DNA of 64,000 bases from Pelobates cultripes (Eukaryota > Chordata > Amphibia > Anura > Pelobatidae), in contig OW240915.1 in NCBI GenBank assembly GCA_933207985.1, positions 272,382,946-272,446,945 on the forward strand, in the 5' to 3' direction. Below are positions 11,373 through 22,524 of the stretch, piece by piece. Position 1 is the stretch's first letter, and each line of letters starts with the position of its first letter. The notes under the pieces were generated by a model. It searched no databases, had not been told where the DNA came from, and worked only from the letters and a program-made list of their open reading frames with translations. Position numbers and translations under genes: made by a program.

Positions 11373-11920
11373 TTAAGTGTTCTTGCATAGCAAGACCACT
11401 TAATGTTATCTCACATATATATTATTATTATTAAGTGTTCTTGCATAGCAAGACCACTTATTGTTATCTCACATATATATTATTAAGTGTTCTTGCATAG
11501 CAAGACCACTTGTGTTATCTCACATATATATTATTATTCTTGTGCTTATTATAGCCAAATTTGCCACCCTAACTCTCCACAGTTTTACACTACATAGACA
11601 AAAATTTACTTTTGAACACCTGCTAATGTTTTTTATAAATGTATGGTTTAATGTAACTGTGCAACAACGTTGCAATTAAATGTGTTATATAAATGATAAC
11701 AGTTACGTCGCCCACTCCAGTTCTAGACTACTGGTGGAGGCAAGAACACTTCACACAATTTTCCCAGAAATTGTAGCTTTTCTAGTTATTAAGTGTTCTT
11801 GCATAGCAAGACCACTTAATGTTATCTCACATATATATTATTATTATTATTATTATAGCAAAATTTGCCACTCTAACTCCTCCCACAGTTTTTACACTAC
11901 ATAGACAAAAATTTACCAAA
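11373..11920. repeat. Cluster of four near-palindromic hairpin repeats
   Basis: The near-palindrome AAGTGTTCTTGCATAGCAAG followed by ACCACTT occurs at about 11375, 11433, 11484 and 11790. Each time it is followed by GTTATCTCACATATATATTA and a short ATT run. Between the third and fourth copies lies sequence containing ATTTGCCACCCTAACTC, which recurs after the fourth copy (about 11861), so the whole unit has been duplicated. Spacing between the first three is only about 51-58 bp. Confidence 0.85.
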
Positions 11921-11979
11921 ACGTGCAGATTGTTCCCGATAGGATTGCTATTACTTTGTGGAACAGCTTGTCCTTGTGG

Positions 11980-14335
11980 ACAGTGTCAATCCATATCTGC
12001 CAAGTGACCCTATGTAGGGGGAACAGTCTCTATTCTGCTCTGTGTCAGTGTGTATCAGGGGCTCTGAGGACAGGTGTCAATCCATATCTGCTAAGTGACC
12101 CTATGTAGGGGGAACAGTCTCTATTCTGCTCTGTGTCAGAGTGTATCATGGTCTCTGGGGACAGGTGTCAATCCATATCTGCCAAGTGACCCTATGTAGG
12201 AGAACAGTCTCTATTCTGCTCTGTGTCAGTGTGTATCATGGTCTCTGAGGACAGGTGTCAATCCATATCTGCCAAGTGACCCTATTTAGGAGGAACAGTC
12301 TCTATTCTGCTCTGTGTCAGTGTGTATCATGGTCTCTGAGGACAGGTGTCAATCCATATCTGCCAAGTGACCATGTAGGGGAACAGTCTCTATTCTGCTC
12401 TGTGTCAGTGTGTATCATGGTCTCTGAGGACAGGTGTCAATCCATATCTGCCAAGTGACCCTATGTAGGGGGAACAGTCCCTATTCTGCTCTGTGTCAGT
12501 GTGTATCCAGGGGCTCTGAGGACAGGTGTCAATCCATATCTGCCAAGTGACCCTATGTAGGAGGTTTCAGTCTCTATTCTGCTCTGTGTCAGTGTGTATC
12601 ATGGTCTCTTTGAGGACAGGTGTCAATACATATCTGCCAAGTGACCTATGTAGGGAGACAGTCTCTATTCTGCTCTCTGTGTCAGTGTGTATCGCATGGT
12701 CTCTGAGGACAGGTGTCAATCCATATCTGCCAAAGTGACCCGATGTAGGGGGACCAGTCCCTATTCTGCTCTGTGTCAGTGTGTATCAGGGAACCTTAGG
12801 ACAGGTGTCAATCCATATCTGCCAAGTGACCCGATGTAGGAGGAACAGCCCCTATTCTGATCTGTGTCAGTGTGTATCAGGGATCCTTAGGACAGGTGTC
12901 AATCCATATCTGCCAAGTGACCCTATGTAGGAGGAACAGTCCCTATCCTGCTCTGTGTCAGTGTGTATCAGGGATCCTTAGGACAGGTGTCAATCCATAT
13001 CTGCCAAGTGACCCTATGTAGGGGGACCAGTCCCTATTCTGCTCTGTGTCCATGTGCATCATGGTCTCTGAGGACAGAGTGTCAATCATATCTGCCGTGA
13101 CCCATGTAGGAGGGAACAGTCCCTATTTTGCTCTGTGTCGGTGTGTCAAGGGATCCTAGGACGGAGTGACCAATCCATATCACTGCCAAGTGACCCGATG
13201 TAGGAGACAGTCCCTATTCTGATCTGTGTCGAGGGTGTGTATCAGGGGCTCTGAGGACAGGTGTCAATCCATATCTGCAGTGACCCTATGTAGGAGGAAC
13301 GGTCCTATTCTGCTCTGTGTCAGTGTGTGTATCCGGGGATCCCTAGGACTTGGGTGTCAATCCATATCTGCCAAGTGACCCGATGTAGGAGGAACAGTCC
13401 CTATTCTGCTCTGTGTCAGTGTGTATCAGGGATCCTTAGGACATGTGTCAATCCATATCTGCCAAGTGACCTGATGTAGGAGGAACAGTCCCTATTCTGC
13501 TCTGTGTCAGTGTGTATCAGGGATCCCTAGGACAGGTGTCAATCCATATCTGCCAAGTGACCCGATGTTGGGGGAACAGTCCCTATTCTGCTCTGTGTCA
13601 GTGTGTATAAGGGATCCATTGAAAAGGTGTCAATCCATATCTGCCAAGTGACCCTATGTAGGGGGACCAGTCCCTATTCTGCTCTGTGTCAGTGTGTATC
13701 AGGGAACCTTAGGACAGGTGTCAATCCATATCTGCCAAGTGACCCTATGCAGGGGGAACAGTCCCTATTCTGCTCTGTGTCAGTGTGTATCATGGTCTCT
13801 GAGGACAGGTGTCAATCCATATCTGCCAAGTGATCCTATGTAGGAGGAACAGTCTCTATTCTGCTCTGTGTCAGTGTGTATCAGGGGCTCTGAGGACAGG
13901 TGTCAATCCATATCTGCCAAGTGACCCTATGTAGGGGGAACAGTCTCTATTCTGCTCTGTGTAAGTGTGTATCATGGTCTCTGAGGACAGGTGTCAATCC
14001 ATATCTGCCAAGTGACCCTAAGTAGGAGGAACAGTCCCTCTTCTGCTCTGTGTCAGTGTGTATCAGGGATCCCTAGGACAGGTGTCAATCCATATCTGCC
14101 AAGTGACCCGATGTAGGGGGAACAGTCCCTATTCTGCTCTGTGTCAGTGTGTATCAGGGGCTCTGAGGACAGGTGTGTATGGTGTCAATCCATATCTGCC
14201 AAGTGACCCTATGTAGGGGTAACAGTCCCTATTCTGCTCTGTGTCCGTGTGCATCAGGGGCTCTGAGGACAGGTGTCAATCCATATGTCAAGGTGTCAAT
14301 ATGTCATATGTCAGGTGTCAATCCATATTCATTGT
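11980..14335. repeat. Satellite-like array, 91-bp unit, about 25 copies
   Basis: The word CCATATCTGCCAAGTGACC recurs at 11991, 12082, 12173, 12263 and 12354 and then at about 91-bp intervals to about 14200. Each unit also holds AACAGTCTCTATTCTGCTCT and a variable segment that is either ATCATGGTCTCTGAGGACAG-like or ATCAGGGATCCTTAGGACAG-like. The two variants are not randomly mixed: the GGATCC type dominates the middle and the CTCTGAGGACAG type the two ends. Irregular units with small indels occur around 13070-13330. Several open frames that read as repeated CQSISAK or VSIHICQVTL words are products of the array. It decays after 14280 into broken pieces of the unit. Confidence 0.95.
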
Positions 14336-14640
14336 GATTTAGGAATGTTAGGTGATTTCTGCCCTTTATGGATTAAAACCACACTCTGTATCAACTGTGT
14401 AATTTTCCATGGGAGTTTTGCCATGGATCCCCCTCCGGCATGCCACAGTCCAGGTGTTAGTCCCCTTGAAACAACTTTTCCATCCCTATTGTGGCCAGAA
14501 AGAGTCCCTGTGTGTTTTAAAATTCGCCTGCCCATTGAAGTCTATGGCGGTTCGCCGGTTCGCGAACATTTGAGGAAGTTCGCGTTCGCTGTTCGCGAAC
14601 CGAAAATTTTGTGTTCGCGACATCACTAAAGGTGATTGTT
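14336..14640. repeat. Repeat flank rich in GTTCGCGAAC palindromes
   Basis: Immediately after the satellite lies about 300 bp that looks like the end of a dispersed repeat. Its last 90 bp contain a cluster of CpG-rich words (GGTTCGCCGGTTCGCGAAC, GTTCGCGTTCGCTGTTCGCG) before TGTTCGCGACATCACTA. The same GTTCGCG vocabulary fills the DIRS leader at 27890-28150. No gene is present. The open frame at 14273-14629 has no recognisable domain. Confidence 0.5.
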
Positions 14641-14644
14641 CTTT

Positions 14645-14701
14645 AACACTATAGGGTCAGGAATACATGTTTGTGTTCCTGACCCTATAGTATTCCTTTA
14701 A
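14645..14701. mobile_element. T2-like MITE 3' hairpin fragment
   Basis: A near-perfect hairpin with arms AACACTATAGGGTCAGGAAT and ATTCCTGACCCTATAGT-like sequence around a short centre, ending TATTCCTTTAA. It matches the 3' ends of the T2-like elements in the window (compare 50885-50934). Confidence 0.7.
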
Positions 14702-14774
14702 TACCAATATAATCAAACCTCTTATGTAAAGAGGTGCAATATTTTACTTTAGTATCACCAAGGCAAATGTACAT

Positions 14775-15215
14775 TTAAAGGGACACTGTAGTCACCAGTA
14801 CAACTAAAGCTTTATGTAGCTATTCTAGTATCTACAGCCTGTCCCTCCTTGCTGGTTTTTGTAATGTAAGAAAAGACAGTGTTTTCATTACTGCGTAGTA
14901 ACACACTTGACAGACACTAGAGGTGCTTCCTGGGTTAATGATGCACAGTCTGCAACACTGACATTTAGCGTGCTCCCCATAGAGATGTACTGATTTAATG
15001 TATCTCTAAGAAAAGATGCTGACTGGTGCATGCACAATAACCTCCCAATGCGTTCCTATGGGAAAGCATTGGATTGGCTGAGATCCTCAAATTTGATGAT
15101 CTCAGCCAAGGAGACGAAGCCAGCCATGACCAATTTGGCACGTGCTGTAATAAAGGTAAGTAATTATCGGGGGTTAAATAGTTTTATTACAACTATAGTG
15201 TCAGCAATAAACGTT
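14775..15215 (+). mobile_element. T2-like MITE, 5' end intact
   Basis: It starts TTAAAGGGACACTGTAGTCACC, the TTAAAGGRR signature, and runs through an inverted pair around 15060-15110 (TTGGCTGAGATCCTCAAA and GATGATCTCAGCCAA). The expected terminal hairpin is only partly visible near 15196-15212 (CAACTATAGTGTCAGCAATA), and the sequence then loses similarity, so the 3' end is missing or strongly diverged. Confidence 0.7.
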
Positions 15216-15367
15216 TGCATTGCAGACATTGCAGTTAACAGAAAACGACACTTTCTCTATCTTAGCAGCTTTACACTTGGAGGAATTAAAAATTATGTTT
15301 ATTTGATCTTCTCCACTTTAATACTACAGCCACATTTTAAATGCATATCTGTACAGACTTATGCATG

Positions 15368-15467
15368 NNNNNNNNNNNNNNNNNNNNNNNNNNNNNNNNN
15401 NNNNNNNNNNNNNNNNNNNNNNNNNNNNNNNNNNNNNNNNNNNNNNNNNNNNNNNNNNNNNNNNNNN
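15368..15467. other. Assembly gap, 100 N
   Basis: Exactly 100 unknown bases, the conventional size for a gap of unknown length. True size and content are unknown. The open frames that run through it are artefacts. Confidence 1.
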
Positions 15468-15866
15468 CATTGGGGGCATAGCTAAAACAGCTTGCAAAAT
15501 CACAGACTGCAAGGAAGGGGCTCTGGGCATTTGTATTTGTCTGATTGACAGCAAGTGGGGTGTAACCAGGTTAATTTATAAAAGTGCCAATTTCTATTGA
15601 AATCTACACTTTATGTAAGTAAAGATATATGAAAGTTGGGATAGTCTGCGGCTGTGGATCCTCTCAACTTAAATATAGTCACCAAAATGACACTCCAGTG
15701 GTGTCTGGGGTTTAACCCCTCATGATTCACAGAATGGAAAATATAATATGGATATATTATATTAAATTTTCCTTTCTACACTTTGTGTAAAAATGAAAAA
15801 AAAAGAGGACAAACTTCACACATAAAGCACTTCAGCTTACTTTAGGGGTCTGAAGGGTTCTTTTAA
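15468..15866. mobile_element. Degenerate T2-like MITE, 5' end lost in the gap
   Basis: The interior matches the element at 36076-36455: both have TAATTTATAAAAGTGC/TAATATATAAAAGTGC-type sequence, then AAAGAGGACA and CTTCA, CACAT, GGCACTTC-like words before a TTAA end (here TTCTTTTAA at about 15858-15866). A stretch at about 15610-15780 has no counterpart there and may be a later insertion. Confidence 0.55.
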
Positions 15867-16532
15867 GGTAAACCAATCCGGATGTTAACTCTTTCTCCGT
15901 TCAACCGCAGATACCAAAACAATTTATAAATTGATGTACTGATAAATTTAGGATTGCAGTTTTCCCCTACCTTCTAAACATAGGGGTGTATTTACTAATC
16001 TGCATGTTAAAGGGAGTGTAGAATAAGTTATTTAAATGTAGATTAATATTACAAACGTCAAAGTTAGTCTAGTAAAGTGGATCTGTCACTCTAGGTTTTT
16101 TTGTGGTGATTTCTACCACTTAGGTACTAGAGGATGCAGGGTTCAGTGGACGGTAGGTTACTTACCTGAAACTGTCCTTTGTTGCCGCCACCTTCTTCTT
16201 ACGTGGGACCCTTCTTCAGCTCCTGGTGCTTCATCTGTGTCAGTGCTGTACTCTAGCGATTGCGTTATGATGTCTGAATCCCACAGTTGTCACTTGTGAC
16301 AGCTACTGGGATTGGAAAAAAGTTGATGGCGAAACTCAGCCTTTTGTTATCTTTAGTCAACCTTGGATTTACCATAAAACAAATAGTGCTCACTTTGCCT
16401 TATGGTATCCTTGGATTGTACCGTAATTCTAACTCAGCCTGCATGAGTGGTGTCATAAAGATTATATTCATATTAAATACTCAGAAGTGACAAAGTCGAT
16501 TCAAAATCTAGAGCCGCATTGCATTTTACCCT

Positions 16533-16612
16533 TTAACCCCATAAGGACCAAACTTCTGGAATAAAAGGGAATCATGACATGTCACACATGTCATGTGTCC
16601 TTAAGGGGTTAA
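16533..16612. mobile_element. 80-bp palindromic MITE, second copy
   Basis: Same family as 6247-6326. It has TTAACCCCATAAGGACC at the left, CCTTAAGGGGTTAA at the right, and the shared centre with GGAATAAAAGGGAATCATGA. This copy contains an extra inner palindrome, ACATGTCACACATGTCATGT, also present in the 40545 copy. The left arm has one mismatch (CATAAGG for CTTAAGG). Confidence 0.85.
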
Positions 16613-17700
16613 TGTAATGACTTTCAGATAGAAATCAGTGTTTAGTGAACAAACCCTTAAAACGTTAGGGTAAAGTTTAGGGAATGACAAAAAAATGCTC
16701 ATGTAATTTAGAAAATTGTGTTAAAGCTATTAAACAGATTAAGCACTTTGATCAGTGTAAAGTGCATTATTTTAAACAAATATGTGTTTTGAAAGATTAT
16801 TTTATAACTTAATTTATTTAAGTAAATGTTTATTTCAATTTCTCAACCGCCTAAAACATAACCTTTTTATTACACAGTTTAAATCTCTAGAATGACAGTG
16901 TGCCTACTTCCTATTTATCTTGGTATACCGATTGCTTAGTATGACTGTAGTAAGTATGAAACAAAGGCTGTTACATAGCTGAATAAATACCACTAAATGA
17001 CATTTAACAATCTAAGTCATAGTGAAATCGCAATGCGCCTTCCGACACAAAGACAGTTACAGACTAGCAATCTTAACACTGTATTTAGAAAGATAATTTG
17101 GTATCAGTGTGGATATGCCATCCTACATTCAAGGTCCATTCACTAAAAACTCATTGTAAACTGAATTGCAAAATGTTGCCAAAAATTGGTAATTTAAAAA
17201 AAAATAAAATTGGAGATTTAAAAAAAAAAAAAAAAATCACAGTACAGCTATTTTGCAATTTTGCAGTTCTGTTATCAATTCACCCCAATAAAGTGTTTAG
17301 TGAATAAACTCCAGCACAGTTTTAAGAAAAACATATAGCCTGTATTATGAGACAAAGCTATTAATGGATAGGTATAAATAAGATGTTATTTGACAGTGAA
17401 CTATATATCTGAATTAGTTCAGATACCAAAGCGCACACACTGCTTTCTAAAGGAAATTTCTTATGCTTTGTGTAAGTCTTATTTGTACTATAATAATTAC
17501 AATAATAAAACAAATATCATAAGCCATTCTACAGTAATTTATAGAATCATAAACATATTTATATATGAACAGTTACAAAATAAGGAAGATTTAAAGCATG
17601 ACACCAACACATGGTTAATTTGGCAATATGAAACTATCCAGAAGAAGGACCACTTCCAACCCCCTCTGTCATTCCCACCCCCATCCTGACCCACTCCCAC
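16613..17700. other. AT-rich upstream region of msc, no gene recognised
   Basis: I see no mobile-element signature and no coding frame in this 1.1 kb. Short A-rich runs occur at about 17193-17236. Conserved enhancers of msc could lie here, but that cannot be judged without comparison to other genomes. Confidence 0.5.
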
Positions 17701-17724
17701 ACCCCTCCCTTCTACATAGCTGAT

Positions 17725-17750
17725 CAGCTGTACTGACCCTGAATATATAG
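17725..17750 (+). promoter_or_regulatory. Possible msc core promoter: E-box and TATA-like motif
   Basis: An E-box CAGCTG at 17725-17730 and a TATA-like ATATATAG at about 17743-17750 lie roughly 160-180 bp upstream of the msc ATG. The spacing would fit a short 5' UTR. Both motifs are common by chance in AT-rich DNA, so this is a suggestion only. bHLH factors often regulate their own class of genes through such E-boxes. Confidence 0.25.
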
Positions 17751-17907
17751 TGAAATAATTAGCTGAGGAGAGGGTATGACTAGGTTTACTTGTCTGCAGA
17801 AGAGGATTGCTGTTGTTCAGCATGTTGTTGTGACTGCATGTACTGAGGTGGATGTGGTGGCACTGCCTTGTGGTCCTCTGGCTGGAGATTGAAAGGACAC
17901 TGGAGTC

Positions 17908-18360
17908 ATGTCCACTGGGTCAGTGAGCGATACTGAGGACTTGCTGGAGCTGAGAGTTTTGGAGCTGCAGTACCCCAAAGCTCAGAGAGCAGGATGCAGT
18001 GAGCTTCTGCTGGACCACTCCACCGACAACTCTGATGAAGAAGTCTCAGAGCCATCAAGTGGCAAAAGGAAACGTGGCTGCAGAAGCCACCAGAGTCCAG
18101 ACAAGAAGCAGCAGCCTGGCAGGTCTTCCAAGGAGTGCAAACAGTCTCAAAGAAACGCGGCCAACGCCAGGGAGAGAGCCCGCATGAGGGTCCTGAGCAA
18201 AGCCTTCTCCAGGCTGAAGACCAGCCTTCCATGGGTCCCACCAGACACCAAACTCTCCAAGCTGGACACCCTGAGGCTGGCCTCCAGCTACATTGCTCAT
18301 CTAAGGCAACTGCTCCAGGAGGACAGATATGACAATAGCTACATTCACCCAGTCAACCTG
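17908..18360 (+). CDS. msc: Musculin (MSC), bHLH repressor, exon 1
   Basis: Exon 1 encodes residues 1-151 of a class II bHLH transcription factor, musculin (also called MyoR/ABF-1). In known vertebrates it dimerises with E proteins, binds E-boxes (CANNTG) in the nucleus and represses MyoD-type activation in facial and branchial muscle precursors. The start MSTGSVSD is the conserved N terminus shared with TCF21. It is followed by an acidic, Ser-rich segment (about 38-50), a basic GKRKRG stretch (52-57) likely to serve nuclear import, and the bHLH at about residues 80-135. The basic region [20 protein letters not shown] has Glu89 for E-box contact, the loop is [11 protein letters not shown], and helix 2 is [24 protein letters not shown] and QLLQEDRY favour MSC over TCF21, which has TLPWV and QILANDKY. 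The exon ends at CTG followed by the donor GTAAGA at 18361. Reading through the donor gives a false C terminus. Confidence 0.95.
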
Positions 18361-20703
18361 GTAAGAATGAAGCTCCCATACAGCCAGCACCAGTCGGCGA
18401 CCAGGGCTGCCACATGGTAATGGACAATGCTGAGATTTACACGCATGATACAACAGTGTGCACAACGTGTTCGCAGATCATTTATCTAAGGGGAATTATT
18501 GGGGGGAGAGATTTTTTTTATGTTAATATTAGGCAAACAGATGCAGAAAATGCAGACTCAATGGACATGTATTTGTATTCATTAATACTGCTAAAAGTAA
18601 ATATTGGTATTTTTAACATGTTAATTTAAATACATTCAAAATCCAATAATATATCAAAAAATATATAAACTTACTAAATGATGCACACAACTCCAGTTTT
18701 CCCTATTGTGCGGAGCTGCTATATACAAAACAGTCAATTACAGGTATCATGCCTTTTTCTCTTTAACCAGATGATGAGTTATAGGGAATTTAGATACATT
18801 AATGGAGTGCAGTTTGCCCACTAATTAGCATGTGCCTGCGTACCCCTGGCACCCCTTGTACACACATATCTCCATGTGGTCAGTGGACATTAGGGTATGA
18901 CAGCAGGATTTGCTTTTAATATATGATAATTTAAATGATTTATATTAAAATAATCACCTTTGCATGTAAAAATAGCAGTTTAGCAGTAGCAGCCTAATAG
19001 CCAATAGTCCTCAATAAGTTCATGCCACTAATACTCCATTATAACTCACAGGACCTACCTTGGACAGTATTAGATAGATTAAAAATAGAATACAAATATT
19101 CACATAGGGATTAACAAGGAGAGGAAGCTTTAAAAAAATAAATGAAACTATAATGCTTGACTATTTGACTAATCATTTGGCTAGCTGTGAGTCTTAAGAC
19201 CTAGACCCCAACATTTGACTGTCATTTTATTCCTTGTCAGATAGAACGAGAATGCTTTCAGATAAGGTTTTAACGAAATAAACATAGGGTCAATGCATAG
19301 TTTTTAGTATAGTGTATATTGAGACAATGCAAACGTGAATAGCATGTAGAAAGAAATGTATTAAATAATAAAAAACTTTCTTACTAATAATAGTGATGTG
19401 TAATGATCTGCAAACCAAACTTGCAAATACAAAGTCAGATTAGCTGTATAGCAAACTTTCTCCAATTCAAAATGTGCAATTTAACTTTATAACAAGGAAC
19501 TGTTTACTAAATTAGTGCATGGGGTCGATTTAGCAATACAGAATTGTGAGGACTCAAACAGCCTCAGCCTGCAGCTCTGCTTTTGCGCCCTACAGTTCAT
19601 GTTTGTTATTTTTCGCCACAGCTCACTGTTTGCTAAATACAACTCTACCTTGTATTACTGTTGTTCCTTCTCTGTGTGTTTGTGAATTGACATTGTGGTC
19701 TCCTACGTTTCATGAATTGCTTGGGACAATAAATGAGCCATATTTATCAACACTTTTTATCATTACTGGGACAAAGTACTAAATGTGGAACAATTACTGC
19801 TGAAACCAGTGGGACATTCTAGTGACACATAAATGTGTCCAATAATTGAACTGGTTTATACTGACTTCAGTCAGAGTATAAAACCCTAGATATATTATTT
19901 AGTCTCATAGTTTAAATTTGTACAGTTCTTCCAATCATTTCCCATCATTTCATATTGAAGGAATGTTATGGCAAAACATGCACTATTTGTGTGCCTTATT
20001 ATTGATGGAGATTATAGATATAGCTATATTGTGTGCAATTAAAATGTATTTTTTTTTTTTGCAATACTTCTGGTCTTTAAATGAATAGCTGTAAATATCT
20101 AGACTAAGATATATTTACATATGGCATATGTATACCATAATAATATTCATATTTATAAGGTTAATGCAAGCTGTGCACCAATCAAAGCGATTGGCAATAT
20201 TGACTTTAAATTTGAAATTTTCTTTGAATTCTCACTTTAGTGAATAACTCTAGATATATGTGCAGTCTGTTTTGCTTTGTGTTGTTTAATTTTCCATGTT
20301 ACATATATGTGCATGTTTATATATGTAAATTAATTATTTTTATATATATTTATATATGTATATATCTATTTATATATATATGCATACACACACATATGCA
20401 CAATATATATAGTAATTCATTTACAGATATAAACATGCACATAATGTGTGAACAATGCTATGTGAAATATATATATACACAATTATATGTATAAAACCAA
20501 AGCTAAATTTGTTATTTTGCACCATGTTTGGCAATGCAGAAACTGGACCAACTCTGGGGGCAGAATACACGTTATATGTTGAGATTGCTCCTATTTTAGC
20601 ACTTTGTCCTAGGATTACCATATTTAAAGTTAGGATTGTGACATACATGCATATTAAAATTGCCTGCATTATTTCACTGATATTGTCCAATTTGTACTTT
20701 CAG
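18361..20703 (+). other. msc: msc intron (GT-AG, 2,343 bp)
   Basis: The donor is GTAAGA at 18361 and the acceptor is TTTGTACTTTCAG, ending at 20703. The intron falls in phase 0 after the codon for Leu151, at the same place as in TCF21/MSC relatives (HPVNL | TWPF). It is AT-rich, with a TATA-rich stretch at about 20325-20420. I recognise no transposon in it, in contrast to the flanking DNA. Short open frames inside are not genes. Confidence 0.9.
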
Positions 20704-20790
20704 ACCTGGCCATTTGTGATACCAGGACGACCAGAATGTGATCCCAAAGAATTGACAACAGCTAATATATTATGTGGGGCCATTGCTTAG
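20704..20790 (+). CDS. msc: Musculin (MSC), exon 2, C terminus
   Basis: The 87-bp final coding exon encodes 28 residues, beginning TWPFVIPGRPECDPKEL and ending LCGAIA, then TAG. This is the conserved C-terminal motif of MSC/TCF21 proteins (TWPF...GRP...KE...LCGT-like). Joined to exon 1 in phase 0, the protein is 179 residues, shorter than the human protein (about 206). The difference lies in the variable region before the bHLH. The intron-derived open frame upstream of 20704 is not coding. Confidence 0.93.
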   Translation, partial: TWPFVIPGRPECDPKELTTANILCGAIA

Positions 20791-21240
20791 ATATAAGCTC
20801 GGATGGGACTTTCCTTGACTTTAAGATGCTGAAAATCTGGCAAGATGCCTTAGGTGATCAAAGGTCATCCGTCTAAGTGCATAATACCAAATGTACTAAT
20901 ATGAGATTAACACTGTTGGACAAAAAATAAAATGTACTACTTCATGGTCATGGGACACAGTTTTATACTTCGGATTTCAAAATGCTTTAAGAGTGCTCCA
21001 AATGGACACGTGTCTCATTGCATTAAGAGACATAATGTAAATATAACATATCTGTGTTTTGCAAACCTGTTTTATAACAACTGCAAAAATATAAAATGTA
21101 ACAAGATATAGATTTGTTTTCATTGCTGTTTTTAACATCATTGTTATTTTAAAACATTATTTTTGTTAACACAACAGAAATGAGATTTATAATATATTTT
21201 TATAAGTGTTTGTGAAAATAAATATTACTGTATATATTAA
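20791..21240 (+). other. msc: msc 3' UTR with poly(A) signals
   Basis: AT-rich sequence follows the stop codon. AATAAA occurs at about 20926-20931 and again at 21217-21222, the latter followed by a T-rich region. The 3' end of the transcript is therefore likely near 20945 or 21235. Which is used cannot be told from sequence alone. Confidence 0.55.
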
Positions 21241-22097
21241 AATTTGCTATTTTTTACCCTCTTGGATATTGGATATTCCATAATTGTACAATTGTTTTTG
21301 AGACTGTTACCAGTTTTGGCATTACCACTGATTTGGAATTTGTATATTGTGCAAAAATTCTATAGTCTATTGTTACAGCGTTAAAGTGTCATTTCAGTTT
21401 TATATTTCTATAAAAGGAAGGAGCTGGAGACGTTCGATTGGTCTTATGAACCACAATGCATCTGTAATTCAGTAACGTGATTACATTTTTGTAGTTTTAT
21501 TTTTTATATAAATGTAATTAAAAAAAAATAGTATTTTGCATTTTGATCACTTTTGAATGTATATGAATTTGTTGTACAATAATTAAATAACCCACTTATG
21601 GAATGAGGACAAAGCATGGCACTTTGGAAGTTGTAGCATTCAAATCCTATCATGCAAGGCAACCAAGCTGGAATTGCAGGTTAGAGCCACATTTAAAAGC
21701 ACAGTGAATTTAATCCATTTGTTAAGTAATTACTAATTATCCAAAATCCAGTTCAGTGTATATCGAATGGGATGAACACCGCAAAAGTGACATATTGTGG
21801 AATTTATTTGTAAGCAAAGCGAGGGTTAAATATCTAGCATGCTGTTCAGGAGAAACAGACTGGAAGTGGTACGCGGATACTTTCTGGAAAAATAATCTGA
21901 GATATGATTAGTGCCACAATCCAAATGCAAACTGATTGCTGGGGAATGGTGATGTAATGAATTCCTTGAACGGGAACATGGATGTTTGGACAATGATAAA
22001 ATACCCCTTACCCGTGCTCAGTTATGTTTACTACTGAAGATAAGTTCATGAAATGTATCTTAACAATTAAGCAGATTTTTCCTTTTCCTTCATTCAT
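21241..22097. other. AT-rich DNA downstream of msc, nothing recognised
   Basis: No gene, no repeat signature that I recognise and no tandem structure. Confidence 0.55.
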
Positions 22098-22345
22098 GGT
22101 TACATAGTTAAATAGGCTGAAAAGAGACATGTGTCCATCAAGTTAAGCCTTCCTCACATTTATTTTTGCTGTTGATCCAAAAAAAGGAAAAACAAATCAG
22201 TTTGAAGCATTTTTCCATTTTGCAACAAACTAGAAAAAAATATCCTTCTTGACTCAAGAATGACAGTCAGATCTCTCCTTGGATCAAGAAGCTGGTACCC
22301 CACCAATTAAAAATGAGACCCCTGAGTATTGTGTTTTCAGCATTC
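22098..22345 (-). mobile_element. L2/CR1-like LINE 3' tail fragment
   Basis: Read on the minus strand, the sequence contains the words AGAGATCTGACTGTCATTCT and TTTTTCTAGTTTGTTGCAAA. It then reads GGACACATGTCTCTTTTCAG and CCTATTTAACTATGTAACCAT, a typical LINE 3' UTR ending. The same words appear on the + strand at 51768-51835, so the two are copies of one family. No coding sequence is kept here. Confidence 0.65.
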
Positions 22346-22524
22346 GTTCAAGATTGAAAATGTTCCCTTGTCTACATAACACATGATAGGTAATGTCATA
22401 GCAGAATGCATCATTGGTGCAGGTGATAAAAAGCATTCTAAGTGTCACAAGTTTGCATCATTGTAAATAGTATAATGTAGAAAGAACTCTGCACCCAGAG
22501 CGACATGTAAACATTACTGCAGCT

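Noticed and set aside
11373..11530. CRISPR-like array (short palindromic repeats at regular spacing)
   Set aside because: The genome is vertebrate, there are only three regularly spaced copies, and the spacers are the same sequence each time, so this is a repeat cluster.
12255..13833. Series of open frames with CQSISAK and VSIHICQVTL repeats
   Set aside because: These are frames of the 91-bp tandem array, shifting with each indel; there is no coding signal.
17908..18420. msc as a single-exon 170-residue protein
   Set aside because: Residues after VNL come from reading through the GTAAGA donor; the conserved TWPF C terminus lies in exon 2 at 20704.
17908..20790. Assignment as TCF21 instead of musculin
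   Set aside because: SLPWV in the loop, QLLQEDRY after helix 2, and the N terminus MSTGSVSD followed by [10 protein letters not shown] fit MSC better. The two are close paralogues, so a tree would be the final test.
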